A stretch of DNA of 64,000 nucleotides from positions 45,123-109,122 of the forward strand of contig DCIJ01000055.1 of NCBI GenBank assembly GCA_002315945.1, in the 5' to 3' direction. Below, one piece after another: positions 53,097 to 62,166 of the stretch. Origin of the DNA: Lachnospiraceae bacterium UBA1729. Its GTDB lineage: Bacteria; Bacillota; Clostridia; Lachnospirales; Lachnospiraceae. How positions within the stretch are numbered: position 1 is the stretch's first letter; each line of letters opens with the position of its first letter. The translations under genes and the position numbers were made by a program. The notes under the pieces are model-generated. The model worked only from the letters and a program-made list of their open reading frames with translations, had not been told where the DNA came from and did not search any database.

Positions 53097-53955
53097 TAGC
53101 TACCTCAGTAAGATACTGTCCGTAATTGGTCTTTAACAAAGGCTCTGCCAGTGCAATCAGCTGCTCTTTGGATATAAAGCCCTGCTTAAAAGCAATTTCT
53201 TCAATACAGGAAATGTACAGACCCTGTCTCTTTTGGAATGCTGCCACAAAATCAGCTGCATCCAACAGTGAATCATGGTTGCCTGTATCAAGCCATGCGA
53301 ATCCACGTCCCAGAGTCTCTACCTGAAGAGTTCCTCTTCTTAAATATTCATTATTAATTGATGTGATTTCAATCTCCCCTCTGGCTGAGGGTTTTACATT
53401 AGCAGCTATTTCAACCACATCATTATCGTAAAAATACAAGCCTGGCACTGCATAATTGCTCTTGGGATTAGCAGGCTTTTCCTCTATTGAGAGAGCCTTT
53501 CCTGTACTGTCAAACTCCACAACACCATACTCTCTTGGATCTCTTACATAGTATCCAAAAATTGTTGCGCCCTTTTCTCTGGCTGCAACATTTTTAAGTA
53601 TTCTGGAGAAGCTCTGACCATAGAAAATGTTATCGCCCAATACCAGCGCCACGCTGTCATCTCCAATAAAGTCTCTGCCTATGATAAATGCATCGGCCAG
53701 ACCTCTGGGATATTCCTGAACAGCATATGAAAACTTTAGTCCAAGCTGTTCACCAGTGCCAAACAGATCCTCAAATACCGGCAAATCTCTGGGTGTAGAA
53801 ATAATAAGGATTTCTTTTATTCCAGCTAACATCAGTGTTGACAGAGGATAATAAATCATTGGCTTGTCATACACTGGCATAATCTGCTTGCTTATTGCTT
53901 TTGTTAATGGATATAGTCTTGTGCCGCTTCCCCCGGCAAGAATAATACCTTTCAT
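53086..53955 (-). CDS. rfbA: Glucose-1-phosphate thymidylyltransferase
   Basis: First step of dTDP-rhamnose synthesis: dTTP + glucose-1-P to dTDP-glucose. 289 residues, the usual size. Nucleotide-binding [38 protein letters not shown] with the metal-binding Asp, [19 protein letters not shown], and [16 protein letters not shown]. It overlaps the GH25 gene downstream by 11 bp and lies 32 bp after rfbB. Confidence 0.97.
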   Translation of the reverse strand: MKGIILAGGSGTRLYPLTKAISKQIMPVYDKPMIYYPLSTLMLAGIKEILIISTPRDLPVFEDLFGTGEQLGLKFSYAVQEYPRGLADAFIIGRDFIGDDSVALVLGDNIFYGQSFSRILKNVAAREKGATIFGYYVRDPREYGVVEFDSTGKALSIEEKPANPKSNYAVPGLYFYDNDVVEIAANVKPSARGEIEITSINNEYLRRGTLQVETLGRGFAWLDTGNHDSLLDAADFVAAFQKRQGLYISCIEEIAFKQGFISKEQLIALAEPLLKTNYGQYLTEVANGL

Positions 53956-53987
53956 TTTGCCTCCCTAAATGCCGCTATATAGCGCTC

Positions 53988-55079
53988 TTATTTATTGCTG
54001 TACATATCATCATAATACTTCTGATAATCACCTGAAGTAACATTCTTCATCCATTCCTCGTTCTCGAAGAACCACTTGATTGTAAGCTTGATTCCCTCTT
54101 TGAACATGGTCTCAGGCTCCCAGCCGATTTCTGACTTAATCTTGTCAGGTGCAATGGCATATCGTCTGTCATGTCCCTTTCTATCCTCAACATAGGTAAT
54201 CAGGTCACGGCTTACATGTGCTTTTCTTGGGTCATCATCCGAAAGCATCTCCTGAAGGGTTTCCAGAATTATCTCAATAATCTGAATATTCTGCTTTTCA
54301 TTATGGCCACCTACATTGTAGGTTTCAAACAGTCTTCCCTTTTCCTGAACCATGTCGATTGCCTTAGCATGATCTTCCACATACAACCAGTCGCGGACAT
54401 TCTTGCCATCTCCGTATACAGGAAGCTTTTTGCCCTGAAGAGCATTGTTAATAATCAGAGGAATCAGCTTCTCTGGGAACTGGAAGGGTCCATAGTTGTT
54501 GGAACAGTTGGTAATATTAGCAGGGAACTTATAGGTATCCATATATGCCTTAACCAACATATCGCTTCCAGCCTTACTTGCTGAGTAAGGGCTGTGAGGA
54601 TCATACTTTGTTGTCTCATAAAAGAATGCATTGTCATCATCAGGCAGAGATCCATATACCTCATCTGTTGATACATGTAAGAACTTCTTGCCTTCAGGAT
54701 AGGTTCCATCTGCCTGCTCCCATGCAGCCTTTGCACAGTTAAGCATATTGGCAGTTCCCAGTACGTTGGTTCTTACAAACACCTCTGGATCCTTGATACT
54801 TCTGTCTACGTGAGACTCAGCTGCAAAATGTACAACTCTGTCAATATCATTTTCTTCAAAGATTTTTGTAATTGCATCCTTGTCACAGATATCAGCCTTT
54901 ACAAAGCTGTAATATGGACAGTCTTCAAGTCCTTTGAGATTTTCAAGATTTCCGGCATAGGTAAGCTTATCTACATTAATTATTTTGATAGCGCCCTCCT
55001 TGCCATATTTTTTGAACATGTAATGAATGTAATTGGAGCCGATAAAACCTGCGCCGCCTGTTACTACATATGTTTTCAT
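53988..55079 (-). CDS. rfbB: dTDP-glucose 4,6-dehydratase
   Basis: Second step of dTDP-rhamnose synthesis, SDR family, 363 residues. NAD site VTGGAGFIGSNYI, the FAAESHVDRSI loop, STDEVYG with the catalytic Asp-Glu, and the YSASKAGSDM Tyr-Lys pair. Somewhat longer than RfbB of E. coli due to small insertions. It is the first of the rfb group here, with AAAGGGG before the ATG. Confidence 0.97.
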   Translation of the reverse strand: MKTYVVTGGAGFIGSNYIHYMFKKYGKEGAIKIINVDKLTYAGNLENLKGLEDCPYYSFVKADICDKDAITKIFEENDIDRVVHFAAESHVDRSIKDPEVFVRTNVLGTANMLNCAKAAWEQADGTYPEGKKFLHVSTDEVYGSLPDDDNAFFYETTKYDPHSPYSASKAGSDMLVKAYMDTYKFPANITNCSNNYGPFQFPEKLIPLIINNALQGKKLPVYGDGKNVRDWLYVEDHAKAIDMVQEKGRLFETYNVGGHNEKQNIQIIEIILETLQEMLSDDDPRKAHVSRDLITYVEDRKGHDRRYAIAPDKIKSEIGWEPETMFKEGIKLTIKWFFENEEWMKNVTSGDYQKYYDDMYSNK

Positions 55080-55133
55080 TTGTTCCCCTTTCTATTATGA
55101 CTTTCTCTTAGTCCTCTATCATCTTTTTTCAAA

Positions 55134-58100
55134 TTAATATGCAATATTCATATCAACATAGCCACTGATACCATTAATCTGGCCCTTTGAAGTATACTGC
55201 CACATGGTATATTTTCCACCATAGGTAGGCTTTTCTGCATACTGGGCAAGCCATACACTGCCTGTATTCAGGCTTCCTGTACTGATCTTTGATTCCAGCC
55301 AGGTCTTGTTTGCATATACACCAGCCTTGTAGCCACCATTCTGAATAGTCTTGCAGAAAGCATTGATTACCTTGGTTCTGGTCGCCTTGTCAAGACTGTC
55401 GCCTCGACCGCCAGAGCTCTCAACATCCAGATATACAGGATAATTTAATCCGGTTCCACCTAACAGGTTCAATACCATGGAGGCCTCTTCAACCGCTTCT
55501 ACCTCATTAACCGCCTGGGTGAAGAAGTATACGCCAACCTTCAGTCCGGCATTTTTTGCACCTGACAGATTTGATTTGAACTTAGGATCCTGAATCAGAG
55601 CACCTGTTGATGATCCTCTGTATCCTAGTCTTACGATTGCATACTGTACACCGTTAGCCTTGACCTTGTCCCAGTTAACAGATCCGTTCCACTTGGATAC
55701 GTCGATACCTACTCCGGCACCACCGACACCACCGGTTGATTTCAGAACACCGTCTGAATCAAAGGAGTATTTTACTCCCTTGATTACCTGGTCTCCTGTA
55801 ACCTTCTTACCTTTTTTATCAAAGAAATAGGTCTTTTCATCTATGGTCTGCCAGCCGGTATAGCTGTAGGTTACATTTGTATTTTTCTTGAAAAATCTCT
55901 TGTACTTGTAGTAATCAGCAAGAACAGCTTCCCTAATCTGATCAGTGTCGTCGTCCTTGACATACAGCTGATTGCCATCCTTATCCTTAAGCTTTGTAGT
56001 CTTGTCAGATGCAGGATCTGCCTTGGTAATCTTAACAGAGGTGTTCTGGCTCTTGCCGTCTGCATCGGTTACCTTGACTGTTACAGTTACTGTCTTGGCA
56101 TCATTCTTGTTGTTCTCATTATCAAGACGCTTAATCTTAAGTTCAAAGCTTGTATCGCTGGTTGTCTCCTTCTCGCTATACAGCTTCAGGTAATCTGCCT
56201 GATCAGCCTTGAATTCATATGTATAGCTTGGACGTCCACCAGATACAGTAACCTTAATATATCCCTTTTCTCCAACCGGAATAGGAAGTGTCTGGTAATT
56301 TACTGATATTGACAGAGCCTGGGTATCCTCAACAGTAATCTTGATTTCATCACTCTTGGAGGTCTTGCCATCATCATACTTAAGTGCGAATACTGCTGTT
56401 CCGGGCTTAAGTCCCTTAAGCTTCAGTGTACTTCCTGAATTTGACTCAACCTTAACCACACCGCCATTGCTCTTTTCAGTAAAGCTGATGGAATTATCCT
56501 TAAGGTCACTTCCCTTGGCTTTGGCTGTAATTGTCTCTGTGTCTCCAACCTTGAAGGTTGACCTTCCGGATATTTCAAGGCCTTCTATTGAAGCTTGAAG
56601 CTCGTTTTCACTAATAACTTCATTGCATACTGTACAGTATTCAATTTCCTTACCGTTCTCTTTCTTGGTAGCCTTGGTATGACCCTTGGCCTCTTTTTCG
56701 TCCTTCTTTATTTCAGGCTCATCACAGCCACTGTTCTTACATTTATATACTGTATATCCTTTTTCAGTGCAGGTCGGCTCTACAGTCTTATCCTTCTGAT
56801 AATCATGGGTATGCTTTGCTTTGGAAGAATCCGTCTTTTCTTCTCCACAATTCTTGCACTTTGCCACACCATTGTCGTCAAATTCTCCCCATTCATGATC
56901 CTTCTTTGAAATACTTTCAGTATCCTTGGCCTCACACTTGCTGCACAATCGTTCTTTTTCACCTTTTTCCGTGCAGGTCGCCTCCTTGGTTGTTTGCCAC
57001 TCTCCAAAAGTATGTTCACAACTATCGTCTCCGCCAGTAACCGCAAAGTATGCAAAGGCTCCGCCATATCTCAAACCAAAGGGCATAATACCTGCATCAG
57101 CAGTGGTTGCAGGATCAGGAATATCCGCCTTGTCAACCTTTACATATGAGTTAGTGCCATCATTAGCATCTTCACCATCATTGCCGGTAGCAGTCTTGGT
57201 TGATTCAACCCAGTCCACAGTATCCTTAACCACAGGAGCACTTTCAGCTTCCTTCTTGGTTGTATCTTCCTTGGCAACATTAACTTCAGCCTCAGTCTTA
57301 ACCTCTGCTGCAACGTCAACCTTCTTGTACTCAATATGATCCTTGACAGTCACTGTGACAGGGCTCGTTGAGTATTCAAATTCTTTTATTTCATCAATAT
57401 CTACAAGACTGACTGCATATTCACCAGGAGTCACATCCTTCTTGTAGATAATTCCGTCCTTATCATCATTGGTATAGGTTTCTGTGCTTCCAGAGGGTGT
57501 TTTTACCTCTACCTTGAAGGCAATATTCTTAATAAGCTTGCCATTCTTCTTGTTAACAAACTTAATCTTAAGATCCTTTTCTACCGAAGTAAGATTCAGG
57601 GTAATAGTATCAGGACCTGATTCCGCTTCTTTTTTCTCTACCAGTTCATCCGGATTAGTGTCCTCGCTCTCCATTGAACCATCGCCATACATTTCCATCT
57701 CGTCCAGTCTGGCTACATAGTTTTCTGTAACAGCTAACAGTGTGCTCTCACCCATTGCACTCACTTCATTCAGATTGTTACCAATGGTTTCAAACTCTTC
57801 AATCTGATCACCTGTCATCTTAACACCGGCATAATATACTCCGGTCACGATAGCAATGAACAGCACAATAACACCGGTCAACACAAGAATATGGTCAACG
57901 GTGTTCATATTTTCAATACTATCTGCAATTTTCGAGAAGAAGGATTCCTGGGATTTCTTTCTGGGTTTTGCAGGTCTGACTGCAGCCCTGGTTCTCCTGG
58001 GGGCTACCGCCTTTCTTCTGGCAGGTCTTGTCCCACTGGACTTTGAACGGCTTCTTCCGGCAGGTCTTCTGTAATCCTCATCGTAATCATCATAATCCCT

Positions 58101-58289
58101 GTCTGAATAATCGTAGTCGTCATCCCTGTAATCATCCACATCTTCATATTCATCGTCATCTTCTATCTCATGATAGAAATCGTCCGGATTCCGCTTCTTC
58201 TTTCTTTCGAAGACATGGTCATCTTTGTAATCAGTTCTATCTATATCCTGGATAAAATTAAAATCCTCGGTTTCAAATGAATCTTTCAA
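55134..58289 (-). CDS. Large multidomain GH25 muramidase
   Basis: 1051-residue surface protein. Residues 1-75 are very acidic (Asp/Tyr-rich), 75-115 very basic, TM at about 131-155. Outside: an Ig-like domain (about 225-345) shared with the GH25 at 51756, a stretch of CxxC repeats (about 425-560; ATCTEKGEKERLCSKC), Big-type Ig domains (about 570-790), one choline-binding-like repeat (YTGWQTIDEKTYFFDKKGKK) and a C-terminal GH25 domain (about 850-1051; [36 protein letters not shown]). The start is TTG at 58289, with AAGGAG 6 nt before it. The long extracellular stalk should place the enzyme deep in the wall. Confidence 0.93.
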   Translation of the reverse strand: MKDSFETEDFNFIQDIDRTDYKDDHVFERKKKRNPDDFYHEIEDDDEYEDVDDYRDDDYDYSDRDYDDYDEDYRRPAGRSRSKSSGTRPARRKAVAPRRTRAAVRPAKPRKKSQESFFSKIADSIENMNTVDHILVLTGVIVLFIAIVTGVYYAGVKMTGDQIEEFETIGNNLNEVSAMGESTLLAVTENYVARLDEMEMYGDGSMESEDTNPDELVEKKEAESGPDTITLNLTSVEKDLKIKFVNKKNGKLIKNIAFKVEVKTPSGSTETYTNDDKDGIIYKKDVTPGEYAVSLVDIDEIKEFEYSTSPVTVTVKDHIEYKKVDVAAEVKTEAEVNVAKEDTTKKEAESAPVVKDTVDWVESTKTATGNDGEDANDGTNSYVKVDKADIPDPATTADAGIMPFGLRYGGAFAYFAVTGGDDSCEHTFGEWQTTKEATCTEKGEKERLCSKCEAKDTESISKKDHEWGEFDDNGVAKCKNCGEEKTDSSKAKHTHDYQKDKTVEPTCTEKGYTVYKCKNSGCDEPEIKKDEKEAKGHTKATKKENGKEIEYCTVCNEVISENELQASIEGLEISGRSTFKVGDTETITAKAKGSDLKDNSISFTEKSNGGVVKVESNSGSTLKLKGLKPGTAVFALKYDDGKTSKSDEIKITVEDTQALSISVNYQTLPIPVGEKGYIKVTVSGGRPSYTYEFKADQADYLKLYSEKETTSDTSFELKIKRLDNENNKNDAKTVTVTVKVTDADGKSQNTSVKITKADPASDKTTKLKDKDGNQLYVKDDDTDQIREAVLADYYKYKRFFKKNTNVTYSYTGWQTIDEKTYFFDKKGKKVTGDQVIKGVKYSFDSDGVLKSTGGVGGAGVGIDVSKWNGSVNWDKVKANGVQYAIVRLGYRGSSTGALIQDPKFKSNLSGAKNAGLKVGVYFFTQAVNEVEAVEEASMVLNLLGGTGLNYPVYLDVESSGGRGDSLDKATRTKVINAFCKTIQNGGYKAGVYANKTWLESKISTGSLNTGSVWLAQYAEKPTYGGKYTMWQYTSKGQINGISGYVDMNIAY

Positions 58290-58343
58290 ACTATTCTCCT
58301 TAAGGACAAAATATGGGCATTTTGATTAAACAATATTCATAAT

Positions 58344-58372
58344 ATTTTATCATAGCCCTATTTTATTGTCAC
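58344..58372 (-). promoter_or_regulatory. Promoter of the large GH25 gene
   Basis: On the minus strand GTGACA (58367-58372), 17-bp spacer and TAAAAT (58344-58349), about 55 bp upstream of the TTG start. It could drive the rfb-exporter operon as well. Confidence 0.5.
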
Positions 58373-58417
58373 TATTTTTATGGTCTCATACCATATCTAG
58401 TGGTCCATCCATTATTT

Positions 58418-59539
58418 TTACTGACAGTGACTGCCATATATCTCCATATGCCTCTGGATCACTGTGCCAATATCATAATCTTCAATAGAATGCTTTTGGC
58501 CGCAAACCGGCTGTTGCTCCTTCGCAAGGCCCAGTATTACTTCTGCCCACAGTCTGTCACTGTCACCAAGCTTCAGCCTGTGGCAGTCCTTTGAGCACTG
58601 AATCGCCTCAGGCACTCCGTCAGATATATATACCTTCTTCCCCAGGACCTGGGCTTCTATGGCCGTAAGGGGAAAGGCCTCATTAATTGATGGAAATACA
58701 AATGCATCCATGGCACTTACAGCCTTTTCAACCTCCCTGGTTTCTCCCAGAAAAATTATCTTTTCCCATACATCCTTGCTTACACGCCCTCGCAGCTCTT
58801 CCAGTCTCTTTTCATCTCTGGCTCCAACCAGCAGTAGTCTGGCGTCACCCTTTAGTGCCACCACCTGGGAAAATACATCAAGCAGCTTTTCATGATTTTT
58901 CACAGGATGAAACCTGCCCACATGACCCATGACAAAAGTATTTTCATCAATACCAAGCCTTTGCTTTGCCTGATTAATGTCAATCCCCCTGGCCCTGATG
59001 TCATTCAGTTCAAAGCCGTTGGGAATAACCGTAACCCTGGCATCTGGAACCTTTTCCAGAATATCCTGCTTCGCGCCTTCCGTAAGGGCAATTATCTCCA
59101 TGCCCTCACCGGCCAGCTTCAAGAACATTTCCCTGTGATTTTTACCCTGGGAAAGGCTTCTTGAGAGTCCTGAATGTAGCGTAAATATAAGCCTGCTCAC
59201 ATTCCACTTTATAAGCTTAAATTTCTCCAGTCCTGTATGCACATGAATCACATCCGGGCAGGTCTTTTTCAGTATACTTTTCAGTCGTCTCACACCTAGA
59301 AAAGTTTTGATTTTTCCTTTTCCAGTCCCCCTGCAGCAGCTGTACACTTCGATACCTGCCTCTCTGACCCTGTCCAGCAAAAAAGAGTCAACCTGCTGCC
59401 ACTGAATCAGAATCACATCTGCTCCGGCCTGCTTAAGCCTTATTAAATAGTTGGTAACTATTGTCTCGGCACCCGATACCTTCAGGCTGTGAATATAATA
59501 GGCTATTCTTTTATTCTTCAAAGCTTCTGGCATATTCAT
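58418..59539 (-). CDS. Glycosyltransferase family 4
   Basis: GT-B fold transferase of 373 residues. N-terminal RIAYYIHSLKVSGAETIVTNYL (acceptor loop), PDVIHVHTGLEKFKL, VIPNGFEL, VGRFHPVKNHEKLLDVF (nucleotide-binding start) and FVFPSINEAFPLTAIEAQVLG with the ExxxxxxxE donor motif. EpsF/CapM-like. Overlaps the deacetylase-like gene upstream by about 29 bp and is the last gene of the flippase operon. The sugar is unknown. Confidence 0.93.
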   Translation of the reverse strand: MNMPEALKNKRIAYYIHSLKVSGAETIVTNYLIRLKQAGADVILIQWQQVDSFLLDRVREAGIEVYSCCRGTGKGKIKTFLGVRRLKSILKKTCPDVIHVHTGLEKFKLIKWNVSRLIFTLHSGLSRSLSQGKNHREMFLKLAGEGMEIIALTEGAKQDILEKVPDARVTVIPNGFELNDIRARGIDINQAKQRLGIDENTFVMGHVGRFHPVKNHEKLLDVFSQVVALKGDARLLLVGARDEKRLEELRGRVSKDVWEKIIFLGETREVEKAVSAMDAFVFPSINEAFPLTAIEAQVLGKKVYISDGVPEAIQCSKDCHRLKLGDSDRLWAEVILGLAKEQQPVCGQKHSIEDYDIGTVIQRHMEIYGSHCQ

Positions 59540-60446
59540 CCAGTGTAATTCCTTCCAGATTTTTCACTCTTTCAAATACTCTGCGAAGAGTTCCATACAG
59601 GTTTTCCACCGACCGGGCATCTTTAAAGTAGGGACTGCCATTAGGCATGAATTCTGAGGAGTGCATCATGAACATCAAATAATCACTTTCCTCATTCTCC
59701 ACCATATCCAGGAGGTGCATAATCTTTTCTTCCGAACACAGGCTGGGCCTTATCCAGAGATTCTCCCCCAGCGCCATGCGTTTTATCTGCCCCATTCTGC
59801 CTCTTAGGCCAGCCTTCTGTGGCGCAAACAGGCTATGGGTCTTTCTTACAGTAACAGGCACCTCCAAAATCCCCCTGTGGTAATAGGGCTTTTGCGGTGA
59901 TCTGCTGTAATCACTTCCCTTGGAATCAGCACTCTCACCGGGGTGATCACTCCAATCTACTCCAGGAGTCACAGAGGTATCCACCAGATAGCCATACTTT
60001 GCCAGTATGTCAAAATACTTATCATTCATGGCCCATCTGCCTGCTCTGTGAGAAACCGGATTGATTCCACACCTTTCCTTAATCAGGCTGGTCATGTAAT
60101 CCACCTTGGCTTCCATTATTTCATCAGGATACTCTATGAGATAGGGCAAACCAGCGTCCTCTTTTTTCAGCTTGTACTCCGGAGGAGTATTCCAGGCATG
60201 CAGGTGCATCCCCAGCTCTGCAGTCTTTCTGTCCACACAGTCGCAGACAAATTTTACATATGTCGGATCCCCAAGCATTTCCCTATTGGATAACCAGACC
60301 GGTTTGAATCCATATTCCTCGCACAGGTTTTGAAATCTGGGCAGATATTTCACATTCTCAGTTTGTATTTCTTCTCCCTGCTTCCAGTTCCAGAGATTAT
60401 CCCCTTCGGTATCTATTGTTATAAGAAATTTCTTATTTTTCTTCAT
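59511..60446 (-). CDS. Polysaccharide deacetylase family protein
   Basis: Deacetylase of the NodB-like fold, about 311 residues, with no signal peptide. Motifs: FLITIDTEGDNLW (first catalytic Asp region), AELGMHLHAW (metal His), NPVSHRAGRWAMNDKYFDIL and FMMHSSEF near the C-terminus. It seems cytoplasmic, so it may act on lipid-linked precursors. An ATG at 60446 is preferred over a TTG at 60449. It overlaps the flippase gene by 14 bp and the GT4 gene by about 29 bp. Confidence 0.88.
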   Translation of the reverse strand: MKKNKKFLITIDTEGDNLWNWKQGEEIQTENVKYLPRFQNLCEEYGFKPVWLSNREMLGDPTYVKFVCDCVDRKTAELGMHLHAWNTPPEYKLKKEDAGLPYLIEYPDEIMEAKVDYMTSLIKERCGINPVSHRAGRWAMNDKYFDILAKYGYLVDTSVTPGVDWSDHPGESADSKGSDYSRSPQKPYYHRGILEVPVTVRKTHSLFAPQKAGLRGRMGQIKRMALGENLWIRPSLCSEEKIMHLLDMVENEESDYLMFMMHSSEFMPNGSPYFKDARSVENLYGTLRRVFERVKNLEGITLDEYARSFEE

Positions 60447-62166
60447 CAATAGTTATCTTTCCGTTTTCAACACGATAAACTATATCGCAATTTCTAATTG
60501 TTGTTAGTCTGTGAGCAATGATAATAAGTGTCTTGCTTCCTGACAGATTATCTATTGCTTCCATTACTGCTGTCTCAGTGTCATTATCCAGTGCACTGGT
60601 AGCCTCATCCAGAATCAGTACCTCTGGTCTTGAGTACAATGCCCTTGCTATTCCTATTCTCTGTCTCTGACCACCTGACAGTCTCACACCGCCTTCGCCA
60701 ATCATAGTATCCAGACCTTCTGGAAGTCCTGATACAAAATCATACAGCTGTGCTTCCTTCATGGCTGACACCAGGCGTTCTTCATCACAGTCCTCAGGTC
60801 TGACCCCAAACAGAATATTATTTCTGATTGTGTCATCCATCAGTGATATGGTCTGAGGAATATAGCCTAACATTGACTGCCAGGTATCTATTGCCTCGTT
60901 AATATCCGTTCCATCTACGCATATTTTTCCAGCATTAGGCGCAAGGATTCCCAGGATCAGATCTGCAGTAGTTGTCTTTCCCTGACCTGTAGGCCCAATC
61001 AGGGCAACCGCTTTATTCTTAGGAATACTTATGCTTACATTATCGAGAATATTTCTATCTCCTGCAGGATACCTGAAGGTTACCCCATCCAGGGAGATTT
61101 CTTTATTAAAATCTATTTTCTTGAGATTTCTCTTCTTATAGGAATCACTCTTTTGTAATGCCCTGACTTCGTGCAGGTCCTTATATATCGCATCTATTGA
61201 TGGTTTTGAGAAAAATATTCTGCTTAAATACTCAGCCATTCTGTTGGCAGAGGGTAGCATTCTAAAGGCTGCAACTGCAAACATTGTCATGGTGGGAATG
61301 AATTCCCTGGCATCATTTCCTGCCATCAGCTTGAATGCTATTACCAAAAGCAGACCCGATATACAGCAGGTCTCCATTACAGGCTTAGGTAACATTCCAT
61401 ACTGTTTAAACTTTCTGTTATTTTCTGCATAGCCCGCCGCCTGAATCTCGAATTTTCTCAGGAAGAAGTTTTCTGCTCCTGAAACCTTGACCTCCTTGAT
61501 ACTTCCCAGGGCCTCCAGCATAATTCTCTGATAATTTTCCTGATTATCTCTGGACATGTCTCCAGCTCTTTTTAGTTTTTTCTTAAATATCTTAAGATAT
61601 ACCAGTGCAAATGCAGACACCAGAGCTATAACACCCAGGGTAATTCCAATATCCTGTATCAGCAGAAAAGTAAGAAGCACCAGGCAGACACTTCCTTCGC
61701 TGGCCAGCTGGAGAGTTGCCAGAACCACCTCAAAAAATGCCCGGACATCATCTCCGGCATTTCTAATCAATTCAGCTCTGTTGTGATGAACATGATACAG
61801 ATAGGGCTGATTCAGATAACAGTCCAGCATCTGGGTAGAGAGTCTCTTCTGATTATCATAGGTAAATTGATACTGCATGCTGTGCATAACATACACATAT
61901 ACATTTTTTACTATATAGACACCCACAATAAGCAGTGCCAGAAATACCAGAAAGGCACTTACATCGGAAAATCCAAGTCCCGAATAAGCTTTCGCCATAT
62001 ATGGATTATTTAATATTGCTTCACCGTCCAGTACCAGCTGGATAAAAGGAAGCACTGCAGTCACTCCCAGCAGCTCTGCAAAGGCGCCTATTATTATCAT
62101 TACAAACAGCAGAAAGAATTTTCTCTTCTGACTGCCCTCAAAAATATATAGGAACTTAGAAATCAT
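60433..62166 (-). CDS. MsbA/PglK-like lipid-linked glycan flippase (ABC)
   Basis: Half-transporter of 577 residues: a six-TM domain (about 15-320) and a C-terminal ATPase. ATPase motifs: IGPTGQGKTTTADLILG (Walker A), RLSGGQRQRIGIARALY (signature), VLILDEATSALDNDT (Walker B) and IIIAHRLTTIRNCD (H-loop). It resembles PglK, which flips lipid-linked oligosaccharides. The start overlaps the stop of the CdaR-type regulator gene by 4 bp (ATGA), so it is expressed with it. This is a second export route besides Wzm/Wzt. Confidence 0.93.
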   Translation of the reverse strand: MISKFLYIFEGSQKRKFFLLFVMIIIGAFAELLGVTAVLPFIQLVLDGEAILNNPYMAKAYSGLGFSDVSAFLVFLALLIVGVYIVKNVYVYVMHSMQYQFTYDNQKRLSTQMLDCYLNQPYLYHVHHNRAELIRNAGDDVRAFFEVVLATLQLASEGSVCLVLLTFLLIQDIGITLGVIALVSAFALVYLKIFKKKLKRAGDMSRDNQENYQRIMLEALGSIKEVKVSGAENFFLRKFEIQAAGYAENNRKFKQYGMLPKPVMETCCISGLLLVIAFKLMAGNDAREFIPTMTMFAVAAFRMLPSANRMAEYLSRIFFSKPSIDAIYKDLHEVRALQKSDSYKKRNLKKIDFNKEISLDGVTFRYPAGDRNILDNVSISIPKNKAVALIGPTGQGKTTTADLILGILAPNAGKICVDGTDINEAIDTWQSMLGYIPQTISLMDDTIRNNILFGVRPEDCDEERLVSAMKEAQLYDFVSGLPEGLDTMIGEGGVRLSGGQRQRIGIARALYSRPEVLILDEATSALDNDTETAVMEAIDNLSGSKTLIIIAHRLTTIRNCDIVYRVENGKITIDEEK

